From: a virus
Strand: one strand, 5' to 3'
Virus record (IMG/VR): IMGVR_UViG_3300041411_000080
Span: 62,001 to 126,000 of that record
Length of the DNA: 64,000 nucleotides
Position 1 is the first letter of the stretch. Each line of letters opens with the position of its first letter. The translations under genes and the position numbers were made by a program. Below, piece by piece: positions 1-7,504 of the stretch. The notes below the pieces were generated by a model. The model did no database searches, was not told the DNA's origin, and was given only the letters and a program-made list of their open reading frames with translations.

Positions 1-301
1 TATCGAACTGACGAAGGTTTAAGGTAAGCTTTTCACCCAAGTGCATTTGTCGATACATGTACCCACTTATCTCTCGGTCAAATACGTAACCACTCTCTGT
101 TTTAAACAGCCCTTCTAATCGTGCTGTACAACTATGCTTACCACAAGCCTGTACCGTATATTTGTCGATGAAAGTAACCGGTACGTCTTGATGTTTCATG
201 TAGACGTTATTATTCCAAACATAGACCGACCAAGAACTAAGAGTGATGATTAGAAACAATAAGAAAAGACCACTGATATTAAATGTAGATTTACTTGACA
301 T
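1..301 (-). CDS. small membrane-anchored protein, C-terminus cut by window edge
   Basis: Reading leftwards from an ATG at 301, the frame stays open to the window edge (100 codons). Residues about 9-27 form one hydrophobic membrane segment after a short polar N-terminus, so the rest is probably periplasmic. That part has two cysteines about five residues apart and many aromatic residues. I do not recognise the family. A conserved promoter-like element lies 37 bases upstream (338-353), so this may be its own transcription unit expressed early, or the last gene of the small-gene run to its right. Function unknown. Confidence 0.75.
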   Translation of the reverse strand, partial: MSSKSTFNISGLFLLFLIITLSSWSVYVWNNNVYMKHQDVPVTFIDKYTVQACGKHSCTARLEGLFKTESGYVFDREISGYMYRQMHLGEKLTLNLRQFD

Positions 302-337
302 GATTAAACACTCTTAGTGGATAAGTATTGCCCGTCT

Positions 338-353
338 ATGATATAAATCTGAA
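338..353 (-). promoter_or_regulatory. promoter-like element, copy 1
   Basis: On the minus strand this reads TTCAGATTTATATCAT, preceded by an A-rich stretch (CAATAGAAAAAAG). The same 16-mer occurs at 49315-49330, and a one-base variant at 18429-18444. All three lie on the minus strand 30-37 bases before a start codon. The core TATATCAT resembles the TATATTAC early-promoter motif I remember for phiKZ. A promoter role is inferred from position and conservation. Confidence 0.6.
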
Positions 354-360
354 CTTTTTT

Positions 361-582
361 CTATTGCTCATCAACTGGACCACGCTTGAATTCCATGTTA
401 GTCCAGCTGTCATCTTCATCCATTTCAGCTCGACCGTCAACCCAATGACAGTTACGCTGTTCTTCACCTGCACCTAAAGGTCTCCGGGCTTCGGCCTTAC
501 GAATGGTTGTGATATTGTGTTCGGATAACCTTGGGAACACCCCTCTAGCAAATAGGGTTGGTATGCAGTCACGTTTAAACAT
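361..582 (-). CDS. small protein, WxT/NxxxRG family member 1
   Basis: 73 residues, no recognised domain. The C-terminus has W-T-N-M-E-F-K-R-G, which lines up with W-D-T-D-I-K-R-G in the gene at 586-795 and W-A-T-D-V-Q-R-G in the gene at 797-1039. The three look like tandem duplicates that kept this tail. The gene starts three bases from the end of its upstream neighbour, so it is probably translated from a shared messenger. The Shine-Dalgarno match is weak. Charged and hydrophilic, no signal peptide; function unknown. Confidence 0.65.
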   Translation of the reverse strand: MFKRDCIPTLFARGVFPRLSEHNITTIRKAEARRPLGAGEEQRNCHWVDGRAEMDEDDSWTNMEFKRGPVDEQ

Positions 583-585
583 TGA

Positions 586-795
586 TCAGACCTTATATAA
601 CCCACGTTTTATATCTGTGTCCCATATGTACCGATCTATATCCTTCCGGTAGTCATCTGCTCCACAGGTCTCATCATCAAATAACCGCCTACCTTCTAGA
701 GGTCGGTATTCCGTCACACATCGTTCAAAGATTACATGACGTCTTTGGTCAGAGCTACGGTCATTTAAACCAACCCCCTGATAGTCTCTACTCAT
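586..795 (-). CDS. small protein, WxTDxxRG family member 2
   Basis: 69 residues, highly charged. The C-terminus W-D-T-D-I-K-R-G-L closely matches W-A-T-D-V-Q-R-G-L of the gene at 797-1039. A good ribosome binding site (GGTGGTGAT) precedes the ATG. It sits one base after the upstream gene and four bases before the next, typical of a tight phage operon. Two cysteines are present. No known domain; likely a paralogue of its neighbours. Confidence 0.68.
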   Translation of the reverse strand: MSRDYQGVGLNDRSSDQRRHVIFERCVTEYRPLEGRRLFDDETCGADDYRKDIDRYIWDTDIKRGLYKV

Positions 796-796
796 A

Positions 797-1039
797 TCAC
801 CACCACTTGTTGTCTATCAAACCCCGTTGAACATCTGTAGCCCAATCTAATTTATTTTGATCTGTACGGACACCGCTAAGATCGTCGCCATCTAACTCAG
901 TGGTCATCTTTAACCCTTCCGGTTGGATACGTGGATGATCACTCTTACCGCGCTCACCGAACATGCGATAATCCGTTTTCTTATCCTTGATATCCACAGG
1001 TGATGTCGCGCCTGCGGTTTTATCTGAAGTTCTGCCCAT
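797..1039 (-). CDS. small protein, WxTDxxRG family member 3
   Basis: 80 residues, hydrophilic and rich in Asp, Lys and Arg. Near the C-terminus it carries W-A-T-D-V-Q-R-G-L, the shared signature of this tandem family. The middle part (residues about 30-50) is not alignable with confidence to the other two members. Transcribed leftwards in the same run as the genes at 586-795 and 361-582. Function unknown. Confidence 0.65.
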   Translation of the reverse strand: MGRTSDKTAGATSPVDIKDKKTDYRMFGERGKSDHPRIQPEGLKMTTELDGDDLSGVRTDQNKLDWATDVQRGLIDNKWW

Positions 1040-1050
1040 GGGTCGATTAC

Positions 1051-1245
1051 TCAGTAAGTTAAATGTGATGGTCGTTCACAATCAAGTTTTGGATTAGATA
1101 TATCGAAGACAACTGGGCGCCAACTGACATGTTCGGGATTGGAGCGATTACCACTGTCTCTTAAGGATGCTCGTCCACCGACGGTTACATGTCGTCCCGG
1201 CATTAGTCTGGTGTCGAGATAGGTATCTTCTTGCTCTCTACTCAT
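1051..1245 (-). CDS. small hypothetical protein
   Basis: 64 residues, basic and polar. Its ATG overlaps the stop codon of the upstream gene (ATGA overlap at 1242-1245), showing translational coupling. A V-S-W-R-P segment may be a distant trace of the tryptophan motif of the next genes, but this is too weak to assign it to that family. No domain recognised. Confidence 0.6.
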   Translation of the reverse strand: MSREQEDTYLDTRLMPGRHVTVGGRASLRDSGNRSNPEHVSWRPVVFDISNPKLDCERPSHLTY

Positions 1246-1421
1246 CGGAAGCGTCTCTCATTAACGTTAGGTTCATCATTGGTTCTAGAAACGTTTGTAT
1301 CTAGATGTACAAACTCACGGTAACCTTCACCCTTACGTTTGAGTCGCTCCGAGGACAATCCTTGTAGGCGATGAATAACCACATTACCGCGTCCATATTC
1401 TGAATTATAATCTAGTTTCAT
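1242..1421 (-). CDS. small hypothetical protein, first gene of the run
   Basis: 59 residues from the ATG at 1421. An in-frame ATG at 1433 exists, but GAGGT lies just ahead of the ATG at 1421 and nothing comparable precedes 1433, so the shorter start is preferred. The product is basic and polar, with no membrane segment. It heads a compact run of six leftward genes that continues to the window edge. Function unknown. Confidence 0.6.
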   Translation of the reverse strand: MKLDYNSEYGRGNVVIHRLQGLSSERLKRKGEGYREFVHLDTNVSRTNDEPNVNERRFR

Positions 1422-1452
1422 TGTAAACCTCATTTGTTAGTGGCGGCATAAA

Positions 1453-1470
1453 GCTTCCCCGAAGGGAAGC
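1453..1470 (-). terminator. hairpin terminator before the small-gene run
   Basis: Stem GCTTCCC/GGGAAGC with loop CGAA (UUCG on the minus strand), followed on the minus strand by CTTTATG. No gene ends just upstream of it: the nearest minus gene already has its own hairpin at 1680-1699. It may therefore end a non-coding transcript from 1475-1680. Confidence 0.65.
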
Positions 1471-1474
1471 AGTA

Positions 1475-1679
1475 TACCCATTAGATTAGATAAGCCTAAT
1501 GAAAGTCGAAGAAGCACGTAGTTAGGTACTGACGTTAGCTCCCGCTAATGTTCTTAACGTACCAGGTCACCTATGGCTGGATCACCCCCTTGAACGCAGT
1601 GCGTATTTGCACGGACTGCTTCTTGACTATACCATTACACTCAGAGTATTCTTTTAACCAAAAAAAGAAAAGGTATAAC
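1475..1679 (-). ncRNA. possible structured non-coding transcript
   Basis: About 200 bases without a plausible gene on either strand, bounded on the minus strand by one terminator-like hairpin upstream (1680-1699) and another downstream (1453-1470). It contains stem-forming segments, for example GCAG...CTGC with an inner TGC/GCA at 1596-1619, and a CCAG/CTGG pair near 1561-1583. It does not fold as a tRNA by eye: no acceptor stem or T-loop. A short open frame on the plus strand from 1548 runs through the terminator and is not convincing. An RNA gene is an inference from the layout. Confidence 0.3.
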
Positions 1680-1699
1680 GCCCTACCTTACGGTAGGGC
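1680..1699 (-). terminator. hairpin terminator
   Basis: Perfect 8-base stem GCCCTACC/GGTAGGGC with a 4-base loop, just after the stop of the gene at 1706-1942. On the minus strand a pyrimidine-rich tail follows (GTTATACCTTTTCTTTTTTT). Confidence 0.8.
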
Positions 1700-1705
1700 T
1701 ATTAT

Positions 1706-1942
1706 TTATTCTAAGGTGAAGTTTCGGTATAACACAATGTCTTGCTCCAAATCGATAACGGTGTAGTACTTTGCGAACTCGTTATCGATCGGTAAATCGT
1801 AATTGTGATCTACCCATGCTTCCATCTCCTTCTGGGTATTGAAAGAGATCTTAACATAGTGCGTAGGACAGGTACGACCTGGACCCCATGACCGAAGTTT
1901 ATATTCGGCTTCAAACAATGGTTTAACGACTTTATTCTGCAT
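1706..1942 (-). CDS. small hypothetical protein
   Basis: 78 residues, mixed charged and aromatic, no signal peptide or membrane segment. AAAGGA lies ahead of the ATG. The gene stands alone between two hairpins (1965-1984 upstream, 1680-1699 downstream), so it may form a single-gene unit or a stepwise-terminated operon member. No domain recognised. Confidence 0.7.
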   Translation of the reverse strand: MQNKVVKPLFEAEYKLRSWGPGRTCPTHYVKISFNTQKEMEAWVDHNYDLPIDNEFAKYYTVIDLEQDIVLYRNFTLE

Positions 1943-1964
1943 CTTTAAAATCCTTTAAGTTAAC

Positions 1965-1984
1965 GCCTTACCGAATAGTAAGGC
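1965..1984 (-). terminator. hairpin terminator
   Basis: 7-base stem GCCTTAC/GTAAGGC with a 6-base loop, between the genes at 1991-2329 and 1706-1942. Confidence 0.6.
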
Positions 1985-1990
1985 TATTGG

Positions 1991-2329
1991 TTACAGATGG
2001 CTGACTTGTTTCAGATACTTCTTGTAAGCATCGTCAATCATCGGTTGGTTATCACGTTGAGTGATCAAGCCACGCAGACGATCCTCACCCTGCCAGAAGA
2101 ACAGATACGCATCGATACCGTACGTATTGATCTCGTAGATACCCGGCTGGAGTACGGTACGCTGTTTAACGTACGCAATGTCACAGCGTGCATCCATGAA
2201 TCCGTGGTAATAGATGTTCCATGTACCTTCCACCCGAAGGTAGTCTTCACCATTGGTGTTATCGGGATCAGTGTTATGATCGTGACCGAAGTTGAAGAAT
2301 TGAATGTCCAGCTTTCCTGTGATTTCCAT
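1991..2329 (-). CDS. hypothetical protein
   Basis: 112 residues, rich in Asp, Tyr, Trp and Phe with alternating hydrophobic stretches that suggest a small beta-rich domain. An equally long frame exists on the opposite strand, but the minus-strand frame is collinear with both neighbours, has GGACT ahead of its ATG and ends at a hairpin. No family recognised. Confidence 0.72.
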   Translation of the reverse strand: MEITGKLDIQFFNFGHDHNTDPDNTNGEDYLRVEGTWNIYYHGFMDARCDIAYVKQRTVLQPGIYEINTYGIDAYLFFWQGEDRLRGLITQRDNQPMIDDAYKKYLKQVSHL

Positions 2330-2354
2330 TTATAGTCCTTAACTCAAAGTGAAT

Positions 2355-2374
2355 GCCCTCCCGTGTGGGAGGGC
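2355..2374 (-). terminator. hairpin terminator
   Basis: 8-base stem GCCCTCCC/GGGAGGGC with loop GTGT, directly after the gene at 2381-2788. Confidence 0.8.
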
Positions 2375-2380
2375 TATTAT

Positions 2381-2788
2381 TTACATCCCAGCTTTCAAAG
2401 CTTGGATTACCGCATTATCCTGCCCACGCTTATTAGGCATGCGCTCAGGATGTTTGTACAACCACTCGTACTGCTTGAGCAGCACTTCTTTGGTTACCAC
2501 CCAGATACCATCAATCATTACCCGATCACAAGGATCAGCAATATGGAAATCCAGATGATCACCCAACGATACAAACTGACCGGTTATCCCTTTACCCGAT
2601 ACAGCACCTTCCATACACCATACCCAATCAAACACGTGATTGTTAGTATCAACATCAATATCACACGTTTGCTCACGGATACCATGCATTACAGCAGCTG
2701 CACCATACCCAACGGTTAAGCTATTAACATCAGCACCATGGGTAAAGCAGAACTCCAATACAACTTCAGCAATTTGATTCTTTTGCAT
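2381..2788 (-). CDS. nucleotidyltransferase-fold protein
   Basis: 135 residues. Residues 26-45 (G-Y-G-A-A-A-V-M-H-G-I-R-E...D-I-D-V-D) match the core of the DNA polymerase beta-type nucleotidyltransferase fold: a glycine-rich helix start, then a D-x-D metal-binding pair (D43, D45). A third acidic residue could come from the L-D-F-H segment downstream. The protein has little beyond the catalytic core, so the substrate is not predictable; such minimal enzymes modify tRNA, small molecules or proteins, or act in toxin pairs. A strong AAAGGAG precedes the ATG, and a TATATTAC site lies at 2813-2820, suggesting early expression. I am fairly sure of the fold, not of the reaction. Confidence 0.7.
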   Translation of the reverse strand: MQKNQIAEVVLEFCFTHGADVNSLTVGYGAAAVMHGIREQTCDIDVDTNNHVFDWVWCMEGAVSGKGITGQFVSLGDHLDFHIADPCDRVMIDGIWVVTKEVLLKQYEWLYKHPERMPNKRGQDNAVIQALKAGM

Positions 2789-2812
2789 AACAATCTCCTT
2801 TGGTGTCCAACT

Positions 2813-2820
2813 GTAATATA
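2813..2820 (-). promoter_or_regulatory. TATATTAC early-promoter-like site
   Basis: The minus strand reads TATATTAC, 25 bases before the ATG of the nucleotidyltransferase-like gene. This octamer is the early-promoter core I remember for phiKZ. A second copy lies at 43857-43864, also in a leftward intergenic gap. Confidence 0.5.
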
Positions 2821-2973
2821 GCTCTTAAAGATCTTTCAATAATGAGTATTACTGCGTAATAGCTTTTAAATAAACTTTTGGAATTAATCTCCCCTCCTAT
2901 AGACTACCGTATCAGAGTACTTGTCTACTCATTTTATGAATCTTTAATCATACCCCACTAAAGGGAACATCTA

Positions 2974-5103
2974 ATGATCGACTCATTTAGATCGCTTTTC
3001 GGTAATGTTACCGTAAAGGAGACTAACGCTGAGATTGTCGTATCTGGTATCAGAGCCAAAGACATTATCCGAGATATGGATAAGCATTGGAAGACGACTA
3101 GAGTCTCACAGAACATCTTCAACACAGTAAGTGGTGGTTCCTTTAGCTTTGACAAGTTCTTTGCTCCAGAGATCATGTACATTCTGGAGAACATCAAATA
3201 CTACCGTAACCGTTGGACCAGTATTAAAGCTATCAATGCCATCATTGAGGCGATGATGGAACACACGTGGTTACGCAATACCAAACCCGTAGATAAAGTT
3301 ACAACTCCAGGACGACTAGACTTCCGTAAACTGAATAACCTTAAGTTTACAGCTAAACCGTACCAGATGGAGTACTTTGAGAACTATAGTTACCGATTGG
3401 ATCAATACGATCTTAGAGGTGACTTGATGGCAGCCGCAGCAGGCTCTGGGAAGACCTACATGGGTGCTGCATTGGCCGAGATGCTCAATGCTGACCTCGT
3501 CATAGTCTTCTGTCCTAAAGTGGTCCTAGAGTCCGTATGGGTCGACTCCATCAAAGAGATGTTTAAGACACCTCAGACGATCTGGCATTCCGGCACCCCG
3601 ATGGAATACACGGGTCAACGTTGGGTGCTGTGTCACTACGACGCCATGCAGAAGCTGAACGACATCTTCGAAAACCCTAAGCTGTATGAAGGGAAGAAGA
3701 TCGTTACGATTCTAGATGAATCGCACAACATGAACGATCCTAACTCAGCACGTAGTTTGCAATACCAAGCGATGGTTAAGAAGTTCGGGTCACGTGATAA
3801 CATCCAAGGTTCTGGTACACCAGTTAAAGCACTGGGTGCTGAGATCATTACCCTGTTGCGTGTAGTAGATCCATTGTTTACCCCACGAGTAGAAGCAGCC
3901 TTTAAGAAGATGTATGGTAAGGAAGCTTCGAAAGGGTTGGACATCATTCGTCACCGCTTAGGACTGGTTTCGTATAAGGTCGAGAAAGGTGAGATTGACT
4001 CGGAACTACTCCCACCAATTATGCGGGCTTATCCAATCCGTATTCCCGATGGGGAGAAGTTTACATTGCCTGCTATCCGTAAGGTAATGGAAGCCTTCAT
4101 CCGTGAACGAGCTGAGTACTACAAGAATCGTAGACCTGAGGATCTTAAGTTCTGGGACCAATGTGTTAAGAATGCACGTTCTCAATTAAAGAGCAAGCAA
4201 GCTGTAGTAGAGTTCGATGAGTATCTGTATAAGGTACACTTGATCTCTCGTACACCTGACCCTAGATTCTTAGGTGAGGAGATGAAAGCTGCTAACGCTT
4301 TTGAGAAACACGTCTTCGAGAAACTGTTGCCCCGTGATTGGGTACCTCGTTTCCGTGATGTTAAGTCAGTAGTCAAATACGTTAACCTTAAGATCCAAGG
4401 TGAAGTACTGGGTCGAGTGGTAGGCGGCATGCGGATTGAAGCTAACGTAGCTATGATCCCACATATCGACTGGGTAGGGATTGTTGAATCCACTCAGAAG
4501 AAGACCATCATGTTTACCAGCTTTATCGAGGCGGTAGACGCCGCTGAGGCACATACGACTCGTCTGGGTATGAAGCCATTGGTTGTCTACGGAAAGACCT
4601 CTAACGACCTTCCAAACATGGTCAAGCGGTTTGAAGCTGATGATGCACTGAACCCGCTGTTGGCTACTTACGCTTCGCTGTCCACTGGTGTACGACTCAC
4701 CATGGCAGACACGATGATTCTGTTGAACTCTCCTTTCCGAGCTTACATTCTGGAACAGGCGATTTCCCGTATCTATCGTCTTGGTCAAGACTCTCAGACT
4801 TACGTTTACCAGTGTGTTCTCGACACAGGTGAGATCCCTAACATCTCCACACGTTCTGCTGACATCTTGGCTTGGTCTACTGAACAAGTAGAAGCTATCA
4901 TGGGCATCAAGGCACCAATGATCCAAGGCGATACATTTGAAGTAGCTGCTGTGGAATCTATGCAGCACGGCGACTTTGATGACAACCGACTGATGTATAA
5001 ATGTTTGTCTGCTGCATTCGAGCAATACGACATCGAGATCGACTTTAATCAATTCACGTATAAACCAGAAGTTAAACCTATGCTTCCAGCGTGGATGCGT
5101 TAA
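2974..5103 (+). CDS. SNF2-type DNA helicase/translocase
   Basis: 709 residues with the superfamily 2 motif set. Walker A is A-G-S-G-K-T near residues 155-161, motif II is D-E-S-H near 247-250, motif III is G-S-G-T-P near 280, and motif VI is Q-A-I-S-R-I-Y-R-L-G-Q near 595-605. The Q-x3-R-x-x-R-x-G-Q form is typical of SNF2/Rad54-like proteins. An N-terminal region of about 130 residues precedes the helicase core. It should hydrolyse ATP to move along or remodel DNA in phage replication, recombination or transcription. The start has AAAGGGA upstream. It heads a rightward group with two virion-type genes and is divergent from the gene at 2381-2788. Confidence 0.9.
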   Translation: MIDSFRSLFGNVTVKETNAEIVVSGIRAKDIIRDMDKHWKTTRVSQNIFNTVSGGSFSFDKFFAPEIMYILENIKYYRNRWTSIKAINAIIEAMMEHTWLRNTKPVDKVTTPGRLDFRKLNNLKFTAKPYQMEYFENYSYRLDQYDLRGDLMAAAAGSGKTYMGAALAEMLNADLVIVFCPKVVLESVWVDSIKEMFKTPQTIWHSGTPMEYTGQRWVLCHYDAMQKLNDIFENPKLYEGKKIVTILDESHNMNDPNSARSLQYQAMVKKFGSRDNIQGSGTPVKALGAEIITLLRVVDPLFTPRVEAAFKKMYGKEASKGLDIIRHRLGLVSYKVEKGEIDSELLPPIMRAYPIRIPDGEKFTLPAIRKVMEAFIRERAEYYKNRRPEDLKFWDQCVKNARSQLKSKQAVVEFDEYLYKVHLISRTPDPRFLGEEMKAANAFEKHVFEKLLPRDWVPRFRDVKSVVKYVNLKIQGEVLGRVVGGMRIEANVAMIPHIDWVGIVESTQKKTIMFTSFIEAVDAAEAHTTRLGMKPLVVYGKTSNDLPNMVKRFEADDALNPLLATYASLSTGVRLTMADTMILLNSPFRAYILEQAISRIYRLGQDSQTYVYQCVLDTGEIPNISTRSADILAWSTEQVEAIMGIKAPMIQGDTFEVAAVESMQHGDFDDNRLMYKCLSAAFEQYDIEIDFNQFTYKPEVKPMLPAWMR

Positions 5104-5142
5104 TCAACGGGGACTTCGGTCCCCCACTAAAAGGTACAAGAC

Positions 5143-5508
5143 ATGAGCGCTACAGGCAAAGCTTACATGATCGCACAGATGCAAGCATATTTCACTAAGG
5201 TGAAGGCTGCTATTACTAGCGGTGGTGCAGCATCATTTCGATATAAGACCGGTACTGTTCCAGCTAATGGTCAGACGGTTTACGATGCCCCTACTGAACT
5301 GGGTTTCGCTATTGCGGACTATCACCTAGGGTCGATCGGTATCCAACTCAGTATGGTAGATCCAACTGTTCAAACTAACCCACCTATCGTTGATGCATTG
5401 ACGGTACTGCGTTATGAAATCCAAGCTAACGGTCAGATCGTGATCAAGAGCAACTACAATGGGGTAGTCACTTACCACATCCGCGTCACTATGCCAGTTA
5501 AGAAGTAA
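5143..5508 (+). CDS. hypothetical, possible virion protein
   Basis: 121 residues, mostly beta-like with a helical N-terminus (residues 5-25). A good AAAAGGT lies ahead of the ATG. The gene ends 9 bases before the large gene at 5518-7467 and is followed by no terminator, so the two are co-transcribed. A small partner or capping protein of the larger tail protein is a reasonable guess from context only. Confidence 0.7.
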   Translation: MSATGKAYMIAQMQAYFTKVKAAITSGGAASFRYKTGTVPANGQTVYDAPTELGFAIADYHLGSIGIQLSMVDPTVQTNPPIVDALTVLRYEIQANGQIVIKSNYNGVVTYHIRVTMPVKK

Positions 5509-5517
5509 GGTGTACCC

Positions 5518-7467
5518 ATGGCTGAGATCATCTCTTCTCTTGAACCCGGTTGGTATACAACGGGTCAAACGCTTACAGTGAAGTTCCCTGCTGATGCACG
5601 TAGGGTTATTGTTACACGCACAGAACGAAATCCAGTCTTGACTGAGATCTTGGCCTATGACCGTGGTCCTATCACACCAGTACCTGCATTGCCTGAAGGT
5701 GATCCGGGTGCTGGTCCAACCATTGATCGCCCATTCCTAGCTGTCACTCAAGATGGTCGGGGTAACGTTATCTACGACGGGGGCTTTCCTAAGTTCTACA
5801 ATAGTCAGATTGCTGCCTATAACGGGGGTTCTTACCCAGCAACTATCCCAAATACCTTTGCGGGTTTGACTCCAGCAGGTAAGTATCTGTACAATGGATT
5901 GAACTTCATTGCCAACCCACGTAAAGTTGGAGCTGGTAATCGTAAGGTATTGTTCATCGGTGATACGGTTCGTGGTTATAACTTCGTACTAACCGATTCT
6001 CACTATAACCCTAAACCGGGACAGGCTAGTGTCGACGGAGGAACAGGTTTCTTCGATACCATCACAGGTATTTGTCAAGCTGGTAACTGGACGCCTACAT
6101 ACTACGACCTTCCGAATGATACAGCTAAGATCGATTTTGACTTCAACTATCTAGATCAGTTTGCGGCTGTAGTGTTCTTCAGTTTGTACGCAACACCTAC
6201 ACCAGCAGAACGCCGTGTAACTGATCGTTTTGCAAAAGAGCTTGCATCGTATCGAGCAGCGGGTAACGGTATTGCTATCATTACTGACCACTGTGGTGAC
6301 AACTACACTAGTGTTCAAGATGCTGTAACTCGAGGTACTGTATTTGCTACTTCGGCTATTTATCTGACGAAGGAATACGGTTGCTACTATTCGGGCAACG
6401 TAGATCGGAAACCAGTATTGGTATCTGAGATCAAACGTCAGATTGGTGCTCCGGGTCCGCCTGAGACACACCCGCTGTTGGCAGGCTTAGCCGACACAGA
6501 TTCGATCTATGCCGGTCCTTCCGAATCTTTGGTTATGCCAGAGTTGTTTACCGATGAACAAGTTGATCCAACGCAAGACTTGGTAATTCCTTTGACTACA
6601 GCTGGGAAGTATCGGGTTAACGTGTTGGTACAGTTGGATGATGGTAGCATTATCACTAAGCCAATGTTGTTCACGATCATCGATCCTTCAACCACCAACA
6701 TCCGTGATTCCTTTAACCGGTCTGTGTTGGCAACGTCTACGACTTATAAACCAGCCGTGGATTACACGATCAGTCCTGACCCTACGTTTGAAGGTTCATT
6801 GCGTGGTAAGATTTTGATCGATAACAATCTGGTAGGTTTCTTCCAGACGACTGTTAACGCTGGTGTGAGTAACACAACCTACATGCCATTCGGTGGAGCT
6901 AGTGCACCTATGGTACTGAAGACTGGTTCGGTATTGAAGTTCTCGATTACTGATCCATTCGAGTACAACCTGACTACCACTATTAACCTACCTGTCGGTA
7001 CTCCGTATTGGAACGCAAGTGGTGGGCTGTCTACGTTCATTCAGCAGATCCTTCAGCATCCTTACTTCACAGGTCGGTCTGTTGATGAAATGCAGAGTGA
7101 CATGACAGCGTTTGCTGATAAGTACTATCCAGCAGCTACGCATATTGGTGTTACGACTTACAATCAGTGGTGGAAGGTTATTGGTAAAGCCAGACTTCCT
7201 TTCGCTGAGACTGAGTTTAATCCTGTCCGTCTGAGGATCTACGCTAACCTTGCAACATTCAATACGAACAAACCCGCAGTGGGCGCGGTAGGTGATGCAG
7301 TTATTATTGCTGATACCAACCAAGTCTACTACTGGGATGACTTACCGATTGTCTGGACAGCTCACACAGCGAAAGCTAACGTGTTGTTTGGTGTAGATCG
7401 TAAAGCAGTCAACACACTGAATAACTCTAACTGGGTTATTGGTGCTAACTCGACTGTAGCTGTATAA
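5518..7467 (+). CDS. large virion/tail protein with amidotransferase-like (ThuA/GATase1) fold segment
   Basis: 649 residues with no signal peptide. The N-terminal 110 residues look like a small beta domain plus linker. Residues about 140-330 resemble a flavodoxin-like class I amidotransferase or ThuA domain: K-V-L-F-I-G-D-T, then F-F-D-T-I-T, then a strand A-A-V-V-F-F-S, a helix, A-I-I-T-D-H and later H-P-L-L-A-G-L. I see no convincing catalytic Cys-His-Glu triad, so it may be a binding domain. The C-terminal 300 residues look beta-rich, as in tail fibre or baseplate decoration proteins. It ends at a bidirectional terminator. Virion role inferred from size, composition and position. Confidence 0.7.
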   Translation: MAEIISSLEPGWYTTGQTLTVKFPADARRVIVTRTERNPVLTEILAYDRGPITPVPALPEGDPGAGPTIDRPFLAVTQDGRGNVIYDGGFPKFYNSQIAAYNGGSYPATIPNTFAGLTPAGKYLYNGLNFIANPRKVGAGNRKVLFIGDTVRGYNFVLTDSHYNPKPGQASVDGGTGFFDTITGICQAGNWTPTYYDLPNDTAKIDFDFNYLDQFAAVVFFSLYATPTPAERRVTDRFAKELASYRAAGNGIAIITDHCGDNYTSVQDAVTRGTVFATSAIYLTKEYGCYYSGNVDRKPVLVSEIKRQIGAPGPPETHPLLAGLADTDSIYAGPSESLVMPELFTDEQVDPTQDLVIPLTTAGKYRVNVLVQLDDGSIITKPMLFTIIDPSTTNIRDSFNRSVLATSTTYKPAVDYTISPDPTFEGSLRGKILIDNNLVGFFQTTVNAGVSNTTYMPFGGASAPMVLKTGSVLKFSITDPFEYNLTTTINLPVGTPYWNASGGLSTFIQQILQHPYFTGRSVDEMQSDMTAFADKYYPAATHIGVTTYNQWWKVIGKARLPFAETEFNPVRLRIYANLATFNTNKPAVGAVGDAVIIADTNQVYYWDDLPIVWTAHTAKANVLFGVDRKAVNTLNNSNWVIGANSTVAV

Positions 7468-7477
7468 CGTCATAAAG

Positions 7478-7497
7478 CCCCTGCTTAATTGCAGGGG
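7478..7497. terminator. bidirectional terminator between convergent genes
   Basis: 7-base stem CCCCTGC/GCAGGGG with a 6-base loop, flanked by CATAAAG on the left and CTTATG on the right. It lies between the rightward gene ending at 7467 and the leftward gene ending at 7505. Confidence 0.85.
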
Positions 7498-7504
7498 TCT
7501 TATG

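Noticed and set aside
1475-1679. tRNA gene
   Set aside because: No acceptor-stem pairing, anticodon arm or TTCRA T-loop in the right arrangement on either strand.
1548-1766. 72-codon plus-strand frame
   Set aside because: Runs through a terminator hairpin and into the gene at 1706-1942 on the other strand, without a ribosome binding site.
1997-2335. 112-codon plus-strand frame opposite the gene at 1991-2329
   Set aside because: Same length as the minus-strand frame, but it is against the direction of its neighbours and does not end at the hairpin.
2890-2960. CTATAG hexamer shared by several intergenic gaps (also near 48798, 52509 and 59296)
   Set aside because: Short, with little conserved context around it; it may be chance in AT-rich gaps.
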